Below the pieces are notes generated by a model that ran no database searches, was not told the DNA's origin, and saw only the letters and a program-made list of their open reading frames with translations. This document shows, one piece after another, positions 54,380 to 62,947 of a stretch of DNA of 64,000 nt. Source of the stretch: Tranzscheliella williamsii (Eukaryota > Basidiomycota > Ustilaginomycetes > Ustilaginales > Ustilaginaceae); contig JALBYF010000021.1 of assembly GCA_023212725.1 (NCBI GenBank), positions 62,001-126,000 of the forward strand, read 5' to 3'. The position numbers were made by a program, and so were the translations under genes. Position 1 is the first letter of the stretch. Every line of letters starts with the position of its first letter.

Positions 54380-56407
54380 ATGCACGCCCTATTGCAACGC
54401 AGCGGTGCCTGCAGCCCCAAGACCGGCAGTGAAGGCCCCGTCACGCCAGAGCTGCAACGCTCGCAATCTGTCTTTGGAGACTCCGACGACGACTCGGTCC
54501 ATCCGACGCCTTCTGAACCAGTCTTCACACTACCGTGTGGCTTAGCTGCCCCGGACAAGCCGCAGGAGCCTAAATCGGCACTGATCCGAGAAGGTGATTC
54601 TCGGAAGATCCACTATATCGATTCATCCTTTGAAAACCCACTATCAACGGCGGGGTGGAATGCTTCAGACGAAGCAGTCTCTGCCGACATGATGAGCAGC
54701 AACTTGTCTCCCGCTGTTGTGCTGCACGATCGATCACTAGAACGAGAAAGCGCTCGGGCACAAGACTCGTCTTCTTCTGTTACAGCTGAGCCTTCTGCTG
54801 CAACCCCTTCGCAACTTCCATCCGCTACTGTTTCGATCCCGTCCGCATTTGAGATCACCGACACATCGATGAAGGCTTCGGCGGCCGCTGTGACGCAGCC
54901 GGCAGCATCCTTCGGATCCGTCCCTTCGTCTACAGCATCTACACCAGCAGCCGCCACACCAGCTGCCACTCCGCATACGTACGGTAAAAAGCGTGGCAGA
55001 CCGCGCAAGCATCCATTGCCAGATCCCAACGATCCTCAGCCCGCGAAAGTGAAGCGAAAGGTCACAGCCACCGAGGCTCGAGCAGAGACCAGCAACAACG
55101 GTGCCAGCAGTAGTCGCAGCGCTTCGGCTTCCCTGAGCGCTGGCAGCCTTCTCTCTGTGCCTGATCTTGGCGGACTTATTCCGCAGGGATGCACTTCTGA
55201 CGTCGCTCAGACCTTCATCCAGAACAACCTCCGACTGTTTGCCGACCTTTTTGTCGCTCTTCAGAAGCAAGCAACCAAAGACCAGACCACGCGGAAAAAG
55301 GCCAAAGCCGAGCTTATGGGCCTCACCAGGAGCAAGTCGGTCGACGCTCAAGCGGGTGGCAGTTCAACCGCAGGAGATAACCACGCTCAGGAGACGTCGC
55401 AGCCGCCAAAGGATTCCCATACGGATCGTGCTCAATCCGCTCCAACACCAGCCCTACCGCTCAACGAGTGGCAGAATCAGTCGATGGCCCATGATACAGC
55501 ATCGAGCAGCACGCTCACTTCCGTCGTATCCACTGCGGCAGCACCATCCTCAGCACCGCACGATGCCATTCTTCCCACGCAAAACGCCTCGATTCCGGGT
55601 GATGGGCTTCGCGAAGAGGTGAAGAAGAGGATGGCCGAGGTGGTGGCCGGTCGGGAATCCATCCAGGCAGAACTGATCAAGATGAAGGTGGACATGAACT
55701 TTTTCGAAAATGCACACAAAACTGTTGATGAGCGGATCAGCATCCTGCGCCAACGGATTGCTCAGCGCAGCGCGACCCTGCAACAAGAGAGGGAAGCCAA
55801 TCGGAAAGCGAGGGAAGAGAGCCGCAAGGCCAAGAAAGACCGCAAGGCGGCAGAAAAGAATCTTCGAGACGCGGAAAGACTCGAGAAATCGCTTGAACGA
55901 GCCGCTATGGAACTCGAAGACGAGATTGCAGCAGAAGAGGAGGAGCGCAGACAGAGGGAGCTGGAAGAGTCCCAGTCCGACCTGGATGCCTCACCCCGCT
56001 CTCCCTTACCTCCAGGCTCGTTAGATCTGGAGGCAGTGCCGACAGGCTACACTCCGGTTGGCGAAGCGGAGGCCGCTGCCTCTTCGGCCACGCTCGGGGA
56101 CGACTCTGCCAAGGCGATTGGTTTCAGCGATGAAGAGCTCGCCAGCGTGCTGGGCATCTCGACCAGCGAGCTGGCTGGTTTCAGCCGCACTCTGGAGCTC
56201 GACCCCGGAGCGGAACAGAGTCTGCAGTCGTCCAGCGGGGCCCCACAAAGCAGTGGTCTCGGTTTGCCGGTTCCTCCTGAGCCCGCGTTCACCCCTGTTG
56301 TTCCGGCCAGCGACCAGCAGGATGTGCTAGCCGCAGATTCGTTCGACATAGCTGCGTTCCTGGAGATGGCTTCGTCTATCGCGGGGACCGACCCACCCCC
56401 AAAGTGA
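54380..56407 (+). CDS. AT-hook protein with C-terminal coiled coil, function unknown
   Basis: 675-codon single-exon model from the ATG at 54380; the frame is open 9 codons further but without an ATG. Residues 1-200 are Ser/Ala/Pro/Thr-rich and disordered. A classic AT-hook KKRGRPRKHP is at 203-212, with a basic KVKRKV nearby, suggesting binding to the minor groove of AT-rich DNA. From about 410 to 530 a long, highly charged coiled coil follows (REEVKKRMAEV through repeated KAREESRKAKKDRKAAEK). The last 140 residues are Ser/Leu-rich and again disordered. I do not recognise an orthologue. A chromatin or transcription role is plausible from the AT-hook only. Confidence 0.75.
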   Translation: MHALLQRSGACSPKTGSEGPVTPELQRSQSVFGDSDDDSVHPTPSEPVFTLPCGLAAPDKPQEPKSALIREGDSRKIHYIDSSFENPLSTAGWNASDEAVSADMMSSNLSPAVVLHDRSLERESARAQDSSSSVTAEPSAATPSQLPSATVSIPSAFEITDTSMKASAAAVTQPAASFGSVPSSTASTPAAATPAATPHTYGKKRGRPRKHPLPDPNDPQPAKVKRKVTATEARAETSNNGASSSRSASASLSAGSLLSVPDLGGLIPQGCTSDVAQTFIQNNLRLFADLFVALQKQATKDQTTRKKAKAELMGLTRSKSVDAQAGGSSTAGDNHAQETSQPPKDSHTDRAQSAPTPALPLNEWQNQSMAHDTASSSTLTSVVSTAAAPSSAPHDAILPTQNASIPGDGLREEVKKRMAEVVAGRESIQAELIKMKVDMNFFENAHKTVDERISILRQRIAQRSATLQQEREANRKAREESRKAKKDRKAAEKNLRDAERLEKSLERAAMELEDEIAAEEEERRQRELEESQSDLDASPRSPLPPGSLDLEAVPTGYTPVGEAEAAASSATLGDDSAKAIGFSDEELASVLGISTSELAGFSRTLELDPGAEQSLQSSSGAPQSSGLGLPVPPEPAFTPVVPASDQQDVLAADSFDIAAFLEMASSIAGTDPPPK

Positions 56408-56625
56408 ACCCCGCCCTTGCGGCGCCCCGAGGCCATTATTATCATCATTTTCGCCTCATTAAAAGCATCATAAGGTTGTGAGCAACCCCTATCCACAGTA
56501 GCGCCCCACACATGTACTTCTACACAATAAGAAACTGTCCTGCTTGCGCGCTCTGCTTGTTAGGAGTGGTCTGAAGAAGACGCGGGGTGCCGATAGAGAA
56601 AGGTGGGATGAAGCCTCAACGGAGG

Positions 56626-57042
56626 TCAGAAGTCGGTAGCGCGGCCGCCGTAAGTCCACTCGGCGGTGTGGCGGAGGGGGTCGTTTTTGGGGCCGCCGAT
56701 TTCGCCGGTGGCTGGGTTGACCTCGCCGTCGAATTCGGGGCGTGGTTTCTTGCGGGCATCGGGGTGGAGTTCGGAGGCGGTCGAGGCAGGTGTGAAGGGA
56801 GCGGCGTCTGCGTCAGAGTGGGGGAAAGAGGGGCGGTCAGTCGACGGTGGTGCACGGCGTTGGCGGGGGTACGTACTCTGCTTCTGCTTGACCAGCTGCT
56901 CGAACTCCTTCTGCTCGCGCGCCGGCAGCGGGGGCGGGCCCGGCCGCCCAAACCCGCCCCCCCGCCGCACAGCGGACGTGGACAGCACCCGCATCTGCCC
57001 CACCACCGAGAACACCAGCCTGTTCGACCTTGAAGAAAGCAT
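56626..57042 (-). CDS. SDH8: Succinate dehydrogenase assembly factor 4 (DUF1674)
   Basis: 138-codon frame from the ATG at 57042. The N-terminus is basic with Ser/Arg (LSSRSNRLVFSVVGQMRVL), like a mitochondrial targeting signal. The C-terminus has the diagnostic SDHAF4 motif: FDGEVNPATGEIGGPKNDPL and a final GGRATDF. Human SDHAF4/yeast Sdh8 binds flavinated Sdh1 before complex assembly. Inside the frame lies a 69-nt segment (about 56805-56873) with perfect intron signals (GTACGT to CTGACGCAG). Its removal keeps the frame and replaces 23 residues, so the real mRNA may be shorter (115 residues). A 218-bp gap separates it from the convergent AT-hook gene. Confidence 0.85.
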   Translation of the reverse strand: MLSSRSNRLVFSVVGQMRVLSTSAVRRGGGFGRPGPPPLPAREQKEFEQLVKQKQSTYPRQRRAPPSTDRPSFPHSDADAAPFTPASTASELHPDARKKPRPEFDGEVNPATGEIGGPKNDPLRHTAEWTYGGRATDF

Positions 57043-57603
57043 ATGAAACACTGATAAGCGGAGGCTACAGTAAGATTGTTGCAGTGGCGGAGCGTGATGC
57101 CAGCGGCGTGTGGACTTGCTTTATATCGACGCACCATCATGCATGTGGTTTGTGCTTCGAGCCGGACGGGATGGCTAAATTCGGATCACGTAAGCCAGTT
57201 GCCACCTCGCCTCCACGACGCGCCACCGGGTTATCACGGAAGGCTTCGGCCGGGATCTACCGTGAACCCCTGGCACCCACGCGCACTCTGTCACTCAGAC
57301 AACAGAGCCCTTGCATCAAAGCTCAGCACGCGAGGGGGAGATGGGACAGCATAACCAATTTTCCCAGTCAAGACGAACATACATACATAAGGTGAAAGTA
57401 GCCTACATAACAGATGTGAAAAGCCCAAAAAAGAAACATAGTAAAGTAAGGGGGAGGGGCGAGCTAGAGTGGCTAACGGAACGACAGCGCCGGGAAGGGA
57501 TGCATGCAGGGCTGTACCGAGATATGCACGATTTTGTCTGGTATGGTGAGGTATATTGCACGGCCGAGAGCGGCTCCAGGCGCGGGAGTTACTGCGGTGA
57601 TGC
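57043..57603. promoter_or_regulatory. Intergenic region upstream of SDH8
   Basis: 561 bp between the SDH8 start and the stop of the next minus-strand gene. It holds the SDH8 promoter and that gene's 3' UTR. No other gene recognised. Confidence 0.4.
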
Positions 57604-59226
57604 CTACTGGGGTCGGCTGGGGACGCGGGCGGCGGTGTTCTGGGCGAGAGCGCCGACAGCATCGGAGGTGATGTCGTGTGGGGCGAACGAGTCGCGCTGC
57701 TGGTACTTCTGCTCCTTGATGTCGTCGATCGAGTGGCCGTCGGAGGTGTTCTCCTCGTCGCCCTTGAGCAGGCTTTCGTCGATGACCTTGGGGTTGAACG
57801 AGAAAGCGCCCTTGGGGATGAAGGTGGCGGCGATAATGATAACCGAGAGGATGGTGAAGTGGACACCTCCGATGTACTTGAGCAAGTCGCGCGCCTTGTT
57901 GACCTGAGCGACGCCGGTGAAAGGCTTGAGCTGCTTGTCTGCCCATCGGCCGAGGAAGGTGGAGATCAGCGAGTACATGACAATGTAGGTGACGTAGAGG
58001 AAGGCCATCACGGCACCGAGCGCCGAGACATCCTTGTCGCGGGTCTCCATTTTGGAAAGTGTCGACTGAATGTAGGCAGCGAGCGAAACGTCACCAGCAG
58101 CCCAACCGAAAGAGATGGGGATGAAGACGGCAGCGAGCTTCCAAGCGGACGAAACCTGGTTTCGGGCGTAGGGGAAGAAGGGCATCACCCACACCAGGTT
58201 GAGCAGCACAGCGTCGAGTCGCAGCCAGGGCATCGGCGTGGGAATGGCAGTCGAGAAGATCATGACGGAAAGCGCACCGAGCAGTTCACCAAAGTTGGAA
58301 CCACCGACGATGATCTGCGAGTAGGACGAGACGCCGATGACAGCCTTGGCATAGATTGGGGCAAGGCCGTTCTCGAGGTATCGGTGACCGTAAAGCGCGA
58401 TGGTGTAGCCGGGGACGAGCCAGACAAACCGACGGTCGGTAAGGATGAGGTAGCCGCCGTACCAAAAGGCCTTGTAAAAGGCACGGAAAGCATCGAACAT
58501 AGCCATGAAGACGCCTCGTTGGGCAACTTCGACCTTGGCAAGTCGCGAGTCATCCTCGCTTTTTTGGCTCTCGCCGAGGGCAGAGATCCAGATCCAGATG
58601 CAGGCAGCCAGGGTGAAGAGGATGGGCGAGAGGAAGGCAGAGTAGTTGTAGCCGAAGTAACCAATGAGGGAGGAAGAAGTGAAAGCACCAGTGGTACCGG
58701 CCACCTCGTACATGACATGGACGAAGGCATCCATTTTTCGCAGTCGCTCGACATCGCCACCGACAATGTCTCGTGGGATGACCCGTCGGATCAGCTCAAC
58801 GGTACCGTAGGAAATGCCGGAAATAACGTAGATGGGGAAAAGACCATTGGGGTCCCAAGTGCCGTATTTGGTCTTGTTGTCGGCGGTCTTGTACTTGAGA
58901 ACACCACCGGTCGCGGCATCGGCGATAAGGGGGATGGCAGAAATCAGACCAAAGGTCAGCACGGCAGTGGCGAGCACAGATCGCGTAGGAAATCGCTTGA
59001 TCAAGGGGGCGACAATAATGGAGCCGAGACACTGAGCGGCGTAGTTGGTTCCGGTCAAGATGGCGATCTTCTCGAATCGTCGGTCTCCGAAGCGCTCGTT
59101 GGCCTGGGTGATGAATGCACCGTTGTAGTATTCCAGCGCAAACTTGTAGCACATGATACCCAGCGTGTAGATCGCAATGTTGCGTCGCTGTTCGGGCGTG
59201 AAGGCGCCCCAAATTCGAATACCCAT
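57604..59226 (-). CDS. Polytopic membrane protein, MFS-like
   Basis: 540-codon single-exon gene from an ATG at 59226. It has about twelve predicted membrane helices in two bundles, with soluble segments between. Early features are EQRRNIAIYTLGIMCYKFAL and GTNYAAQCLGSIIVAPLIK; the latter resembles TM2-TM3 of MFS carriers. A conserved-looking LVPGYTIALYGHRYLENGLAP segment lies in the second half. The C-terminal 60 residues are hydrophilic. No substrate motif is recognisable and the classic MFS motif A is weak, so it is a distant member of the superfamily. Codon bias is very strong, suggesting high expression. Confidence 0.7.
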   Translation of the reverse strand: MGIRIWGAFTPEQRRNIAIYTLGIMCYKFALEYYNGAFITQANERFGDRRFEKIAILTGTNYAAQCLGSIIVAPLIKRFPTRSVLATAVLTFGLISAIPLIADAATGGVLKYKTADNKTKYGTWDPNGLFPIYVISGISYGTVELIRRVIPRDIVGGDVERLRKMDAFVHVMYEVAGTTGAFTSSSLIGYFGYNYSAFLSPILFTLAACIWIWISALGESQKSEDDSRLAKVEVAQRGVFMAMFDAFRAFYKAFWYGGYLILTDRRFVWLVPGYTIALYGHRYLENGLAPIYAKAVIGVSSYSQIIVGGSNFGELLGALSVMIFSTAIPTPMPWLRLDAVLLNLVWVMPFFPYARNQVSSAWKLAAVFIPISFGWAAGDVSLAAYIQSTLSKMETRDKDVSALGAVMAFLYVTYIVMYSLISTFLGRWADKQLKPFTGVAQVNKARDLLKYIGGVHFTILSVIIIAATFIPKGAFSFNPKVIDESLLKGDEENTSDGHSIDDIKEQKYQQRDSFAPHDITSDAVGALAQNTAARVPSRPQ

Positions 59227-61270
59227 GGCGACACTTATTTCTACCCTTTGCGGCTCAAAAAAGATGCGAAAAGAGGCGGAAGAAGTGCCTCGGTGGGGTT
59301 CCGAAGTGCCGAATTGACGTCAGCAAAAGTCGATGGCGATGGGGTGAGGAAGGAGGGCAAGTCGCTTGCCTCTTTTGGGAGTTGTGGATGGGTTCTGAAG
59401 AAAGGATATCTATCACTCCTACAGAAGTCAGTCTTATAGGAACACGAAGACCTGCTTGAGTATCTACCTTGCTCAGTGGCTTCACGAGCGACTAACTTAG
59501 GATCTGTTTTTCAGAGGCTTTGTGCGGCAATAGACCGATAGCGTGCGGGTTACGGCTCCAGGACAGCGGGACCGAACGGATGGGCACGTTCTAGTTCATG
59601 CAGGTCGAGACCCGGATGAGAACGCAGGGAGGCCTCGCTTCCGACAAAGTCAGCTTGAGCAAACAAGCACGGCTCTGCAGGTACAGTGGACGGTGGCCAG
59701 TTCGAGTGAAGGCTTGCACTGCTACACGCACCACTGTGGCGAACCGAGGGGGCATGCCGACCTTTGCGACCATGTTTGACCATAGTAGTGGCAGACAGAC
59801 GAGCGTATATGGGATTTCTCAACTGTGAGCAAAGTACGACGCATAGAGACGACCGAATGATGAGAACGTGCGCTCGTAGAAAGTCACCCATGCGGGGATG
59901 GTGCAAGAAGAGACGGACAAAGCCACGTGGAAACTATCGGTGTGAGTCGACGGGAGCGGCGGTGGAGCAGGTTGAAAGAGACAGGCGGCAGCGAAGCTTG
60001 GCAACGCTACAAGAAGACTTCACAGGGAACACTAGCGGTTCGAGGCAGTTATCTTTAGCGAACGCCGACGAGCCACGCTACAACACACCAGAAATAGCAA
60101 GGTTAGTATGTTACTGGTCTGCTTCTCAAACTCGTTCTGCCTCTCTGCTTCGTGCCTGGTTACCTGGCGAAAACGGTAGGCGCTGAGACGGAAGGAGGTG
60201 GATAACGCTCCGAGGCCACAGTCACGCAAGTAGGCAGTAAGGAAACGTTCCCTCTGTGTTCCCCGCCGTGAAGCCTTGGCGGTGGAGTACAGATCCCGTA
60301 GGTAGAAGCGTACGGATGCCACTTGAGTGTCACCGCTTGGCTCTTCGCGTGATGTGGCTTAGCCAATTGCTTCTCTTCCGAGGAGAGGTGGCTTGAATTT
60401 CTCAGAATAGAACAAACTGAGAAGGCATACTTTGGGTGGGGAAGGATGGAGCGCTGGTATCGTGCTTAAGTTGCAGCTGAGCCTGAATGACAGTTCTTGG
60501 CACGCAGGCTCAAGTTGATGCTGCCTTAGTGAAGATGGGGCAGAGTGTGGCAAATGCTATTCTAGGCTGTATTGGCTGGGGAAAGTAGAACCGGAAGCTG
60601 TCCACGTTCTCTTTCTTGGTTCTTGGCGATTCCAACTTGGTCGTCTTCGCATAGCTTGACAGTTGCCAGTTGGCATCAAATTTCCGATCTGTCAACGCCA
60701 AGACTTTGCAGCTTTGCTTGGCGGACTTTGTGGATCCGCTCTCTTCCTTTTGCGCAGAGCATCGACAATCAAGGTGAGAGAGTTCGTGACGACTCTGAAA
60801 GGCCTACGGGCCTGCCTCATCCTCTGCCACTCAATTGCACCTACAAGCATGTTGAAGGTCGATGGTCCGATCCACGAAGCGGTCGCCGGATGGCAACGTG
60901 TGCGGCGCCGTCCTTTGGCAGTGGTCACATATCCTCGACCTGCGTCAGGGCCGAGAATCTGACCCACCCGCTTCTGACCCACTCCGCTTCAGCTGGATAT
61001 CGAGTCGAGCTGGATATTCAAATTCGACTGTCGTTCTTCATAGTGCACTCAGAGCGGTAGCAGGTCAACCCCTTCCGAGGCAATGTCGTTGTGACGTAGC
61101 TAAGTCCGCGTTCCTGGGCATACAGAACAGATGCGATTGGCACATATTCACGAGCCTAGACCGCGCAACTCCCCTCTGATTGCGAAGACAACGTCGAGAA
61201 GCGCTGTAAAAATGCTTGGAATAAGAATGCGAAAAAAAATGAAAGCAAAACGGGCGTAAAAAGGCAAAAG
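59227..61270. other. Long intergenic region between the MFS-like gene and 5S rRNA
   Basis: 2.0 kb without a supported gene. Open frames are at most about 160 codons and lack domains. The part next to 59226 is the probable promoter of the MFS-like gene, and 61200-61270 is A-rich (Pol III terminator side of 5S). No tRNA with a valid T-arm was seen. Confidence 0.45.
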
Positions 61271-61388
61271 AACTGCAGCACCTAGGATTCCCGCGTGGTC
61301 CCCCACCGCAGTACTGACTAGGCGATACCTTGCTTAACTTCGCAGATCGGACGGGATGCGGTGCTTTCAAGGTTCTATGGCCGCAGAT
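61271..61388 (-). rRNA. 5S ribosomal RNA
   Basis: 118 nt on the minus strand from ATCTGCGGCCATAG (61388) to GGTGCTGCAGTT (61271). It contains the universal 5S blocks GCACCGCATCCCGTCCGATC, then GAAGTTAAGC, and GGTGGGGGACCACGCGGGAA. The internal promoter is therefore present. The 5' ATCTGC and 3' GCAGTT pair as helix I with one mismatch. A run of four T on the transcribed strand (61266-61269) follows directly and is the Pol III terminator. The gene is single and far from rDNA in this window, as in fungi with dispersed 5S genes. Confidence 0.97.
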
Positions 61389-61619
61389 GTAAGTAGCTGG
61401 GATACAAGTGTATATGAACTGGCGAGCGTCTTGAAACCATAAATCTGCCGTATATCTCCTCGTCTGCAGGTAGTGACTTAAGAAACACATAGTCAAGAGT
61501 GGGTTCGGCTGACTGGGTATGTTTGTTCTGCCAAGGCGGTGGTATACAAATACAAACGAGGAACATTCGGGAGCTATTCACCCGGATTGTTGATGACACG
61601 GTTTGCGCTGGGAGGTCGA

Positions 61620-62527
61620 TCATGGAGGCATCGTCCGGAGACGCTTGATGAGTCTCTCCTGTTCTGTTGCCGCAGTTGCTTGTTCCAAGATGGACTAAGG
61701 CATGGGATGGTTCGGGGCGAGGAGGAAGGAAGTTAGACGATGCTCACCGAGGCCTACGACTCCACCGAACGCTGATACTTACCACTTGAAGGCCGGTGAT
61801 ATCACGAACCGACTGCTGCAGCGTGCGAGCCACCTCGTCCTTCCTGTCCAGGTCCACGGCGACCGGCTTCAGGTCGACGTCGAGCTGCTGTGCACTGGTG
61901 GCCTCGACTCTTCTCCTCTGCGCCTCCTTCTTGTCCTCGAGCGCTCGAATGACAGCGGCTCTTCGCGCCATCGCCTGCGCTCGCCGCGCAGGTAGCGACT
62001 TGCGATACGCGATCACTTCTTCGGTAAGCTTATCAGACTGCTCGGCCAAAGCTTGGATGCGGCGTGAAAGCGGCTCGTCGAACGGCTCGATACCTGCGCA
62101 TGGCCATTGTATATGTCAGCACAACAACAAGTTGATCCTACGGTGACCATGGCTTTACCCACCTTTGGCTTGTTTCGCATACTCTGACGGTGTCAGACCA
62201 TTATAGAGAAGATTGCGCTCCACTTTGTGCTTCGCCGCCACCGTCAGCTAGAGGCGGTGCGATACATTGCCACATTAGCAAGCGGAGATAGATCAACATG
62301 AGAGGTCAGGCGCTTGGCGCAGACGGAGACGGCCAGCGCGATCGATCTGGTTCAGCACTTACCCTCTCCACTACCTTCCGTACCGTCTCGTTGAGAATCT
62401 TGTCGTTGTCAAGATCTTTGCCAAACTCCATCTGGGCGACCTTGTAGGCATGTTGATCGATAGCCTGGATGACGTGGTCCAGGTCAGCCGGCCGGCGCAG
62501 ACTGATGCGGGGGAACTGCTCGGGCAT
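61620..62527 (-). CDS. NSL1: Kinetochore protein Nsl1/Mis14 (MIS12/MIND complex)
   Basis: Four exons on the minus strand: 62363-62527, 62163-62247, 61783-62093 and 61620-61658, 199 residues. The start is MPEQFPRISLRRPADLDHVI. The joins give VVERLTVAAKHKVERNLLYN and NGLTPSEYAKQAKGIEPFDE. The EPFDEPLSRR block (86-95) followed by LTEEVIAYRKSLPARR is the Nsl1/Mis14 signature. A helical C-terminus follows. Mis14 is one of four subunits of the complex linking inner kinetochore to Ndc80 and Knl1. The last exon is the least certain: the model uses the CAG at 61659-61661 and ends in MPP; another AG 5 nt upstream gives a longer tail. Introns are 115, 69 and 124 bp. Confidence 0.82.
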
Positions 62528-62947
62528 GCTTGTGACGGATGCTGCGAATGGTCGTATTGCCAGCCGCAATCACTTGCCAAGGGTCCTGCAGGTGGGGAGC
62601 CAAGATACGACGATGGCAGCCACCCGAATGGAAACAACACCAGCTGCGCTTTCGACGCGTGAAGGCCGTAAGTGGAAACTACGCGTCAATTCGTGCAATT
62701 CTCCTTCTCCACACAGCACTCAAGTACGTGTGACTTTGTATCCACGATCTGAGTTGTGTATCTTGCAAGGGTCCAAGCGGACAAAAAATGAGGCTCAGCT
62801 AGTATAACTTAGTCGTTACCAAGTGACTGCCGCTTCCTTTCATCTGACCTGCGGTTGCTTTGTTCTCCAAGCTCAGCTCAACCTTCCGCGATTGGCAGCG
62901 CTCAAACAACACCAAGTCTGCCGCACATGGGACACTAGTCTATCAAC
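62528..62947. promoter_or_regulatory. Divergent intergenic region NSL1 / unknown gene
   Basis: 420 bp between divergent starts, holding both promoters. No other element recognised. Confidence 0.45.

Noticed and set aside
57676..59439. 587-codon plus-strand open frame
   Set aside because: Antisense of the MFS-like gene; Gly/Asp/Val-rich composition typical of a mirrored biased frame.
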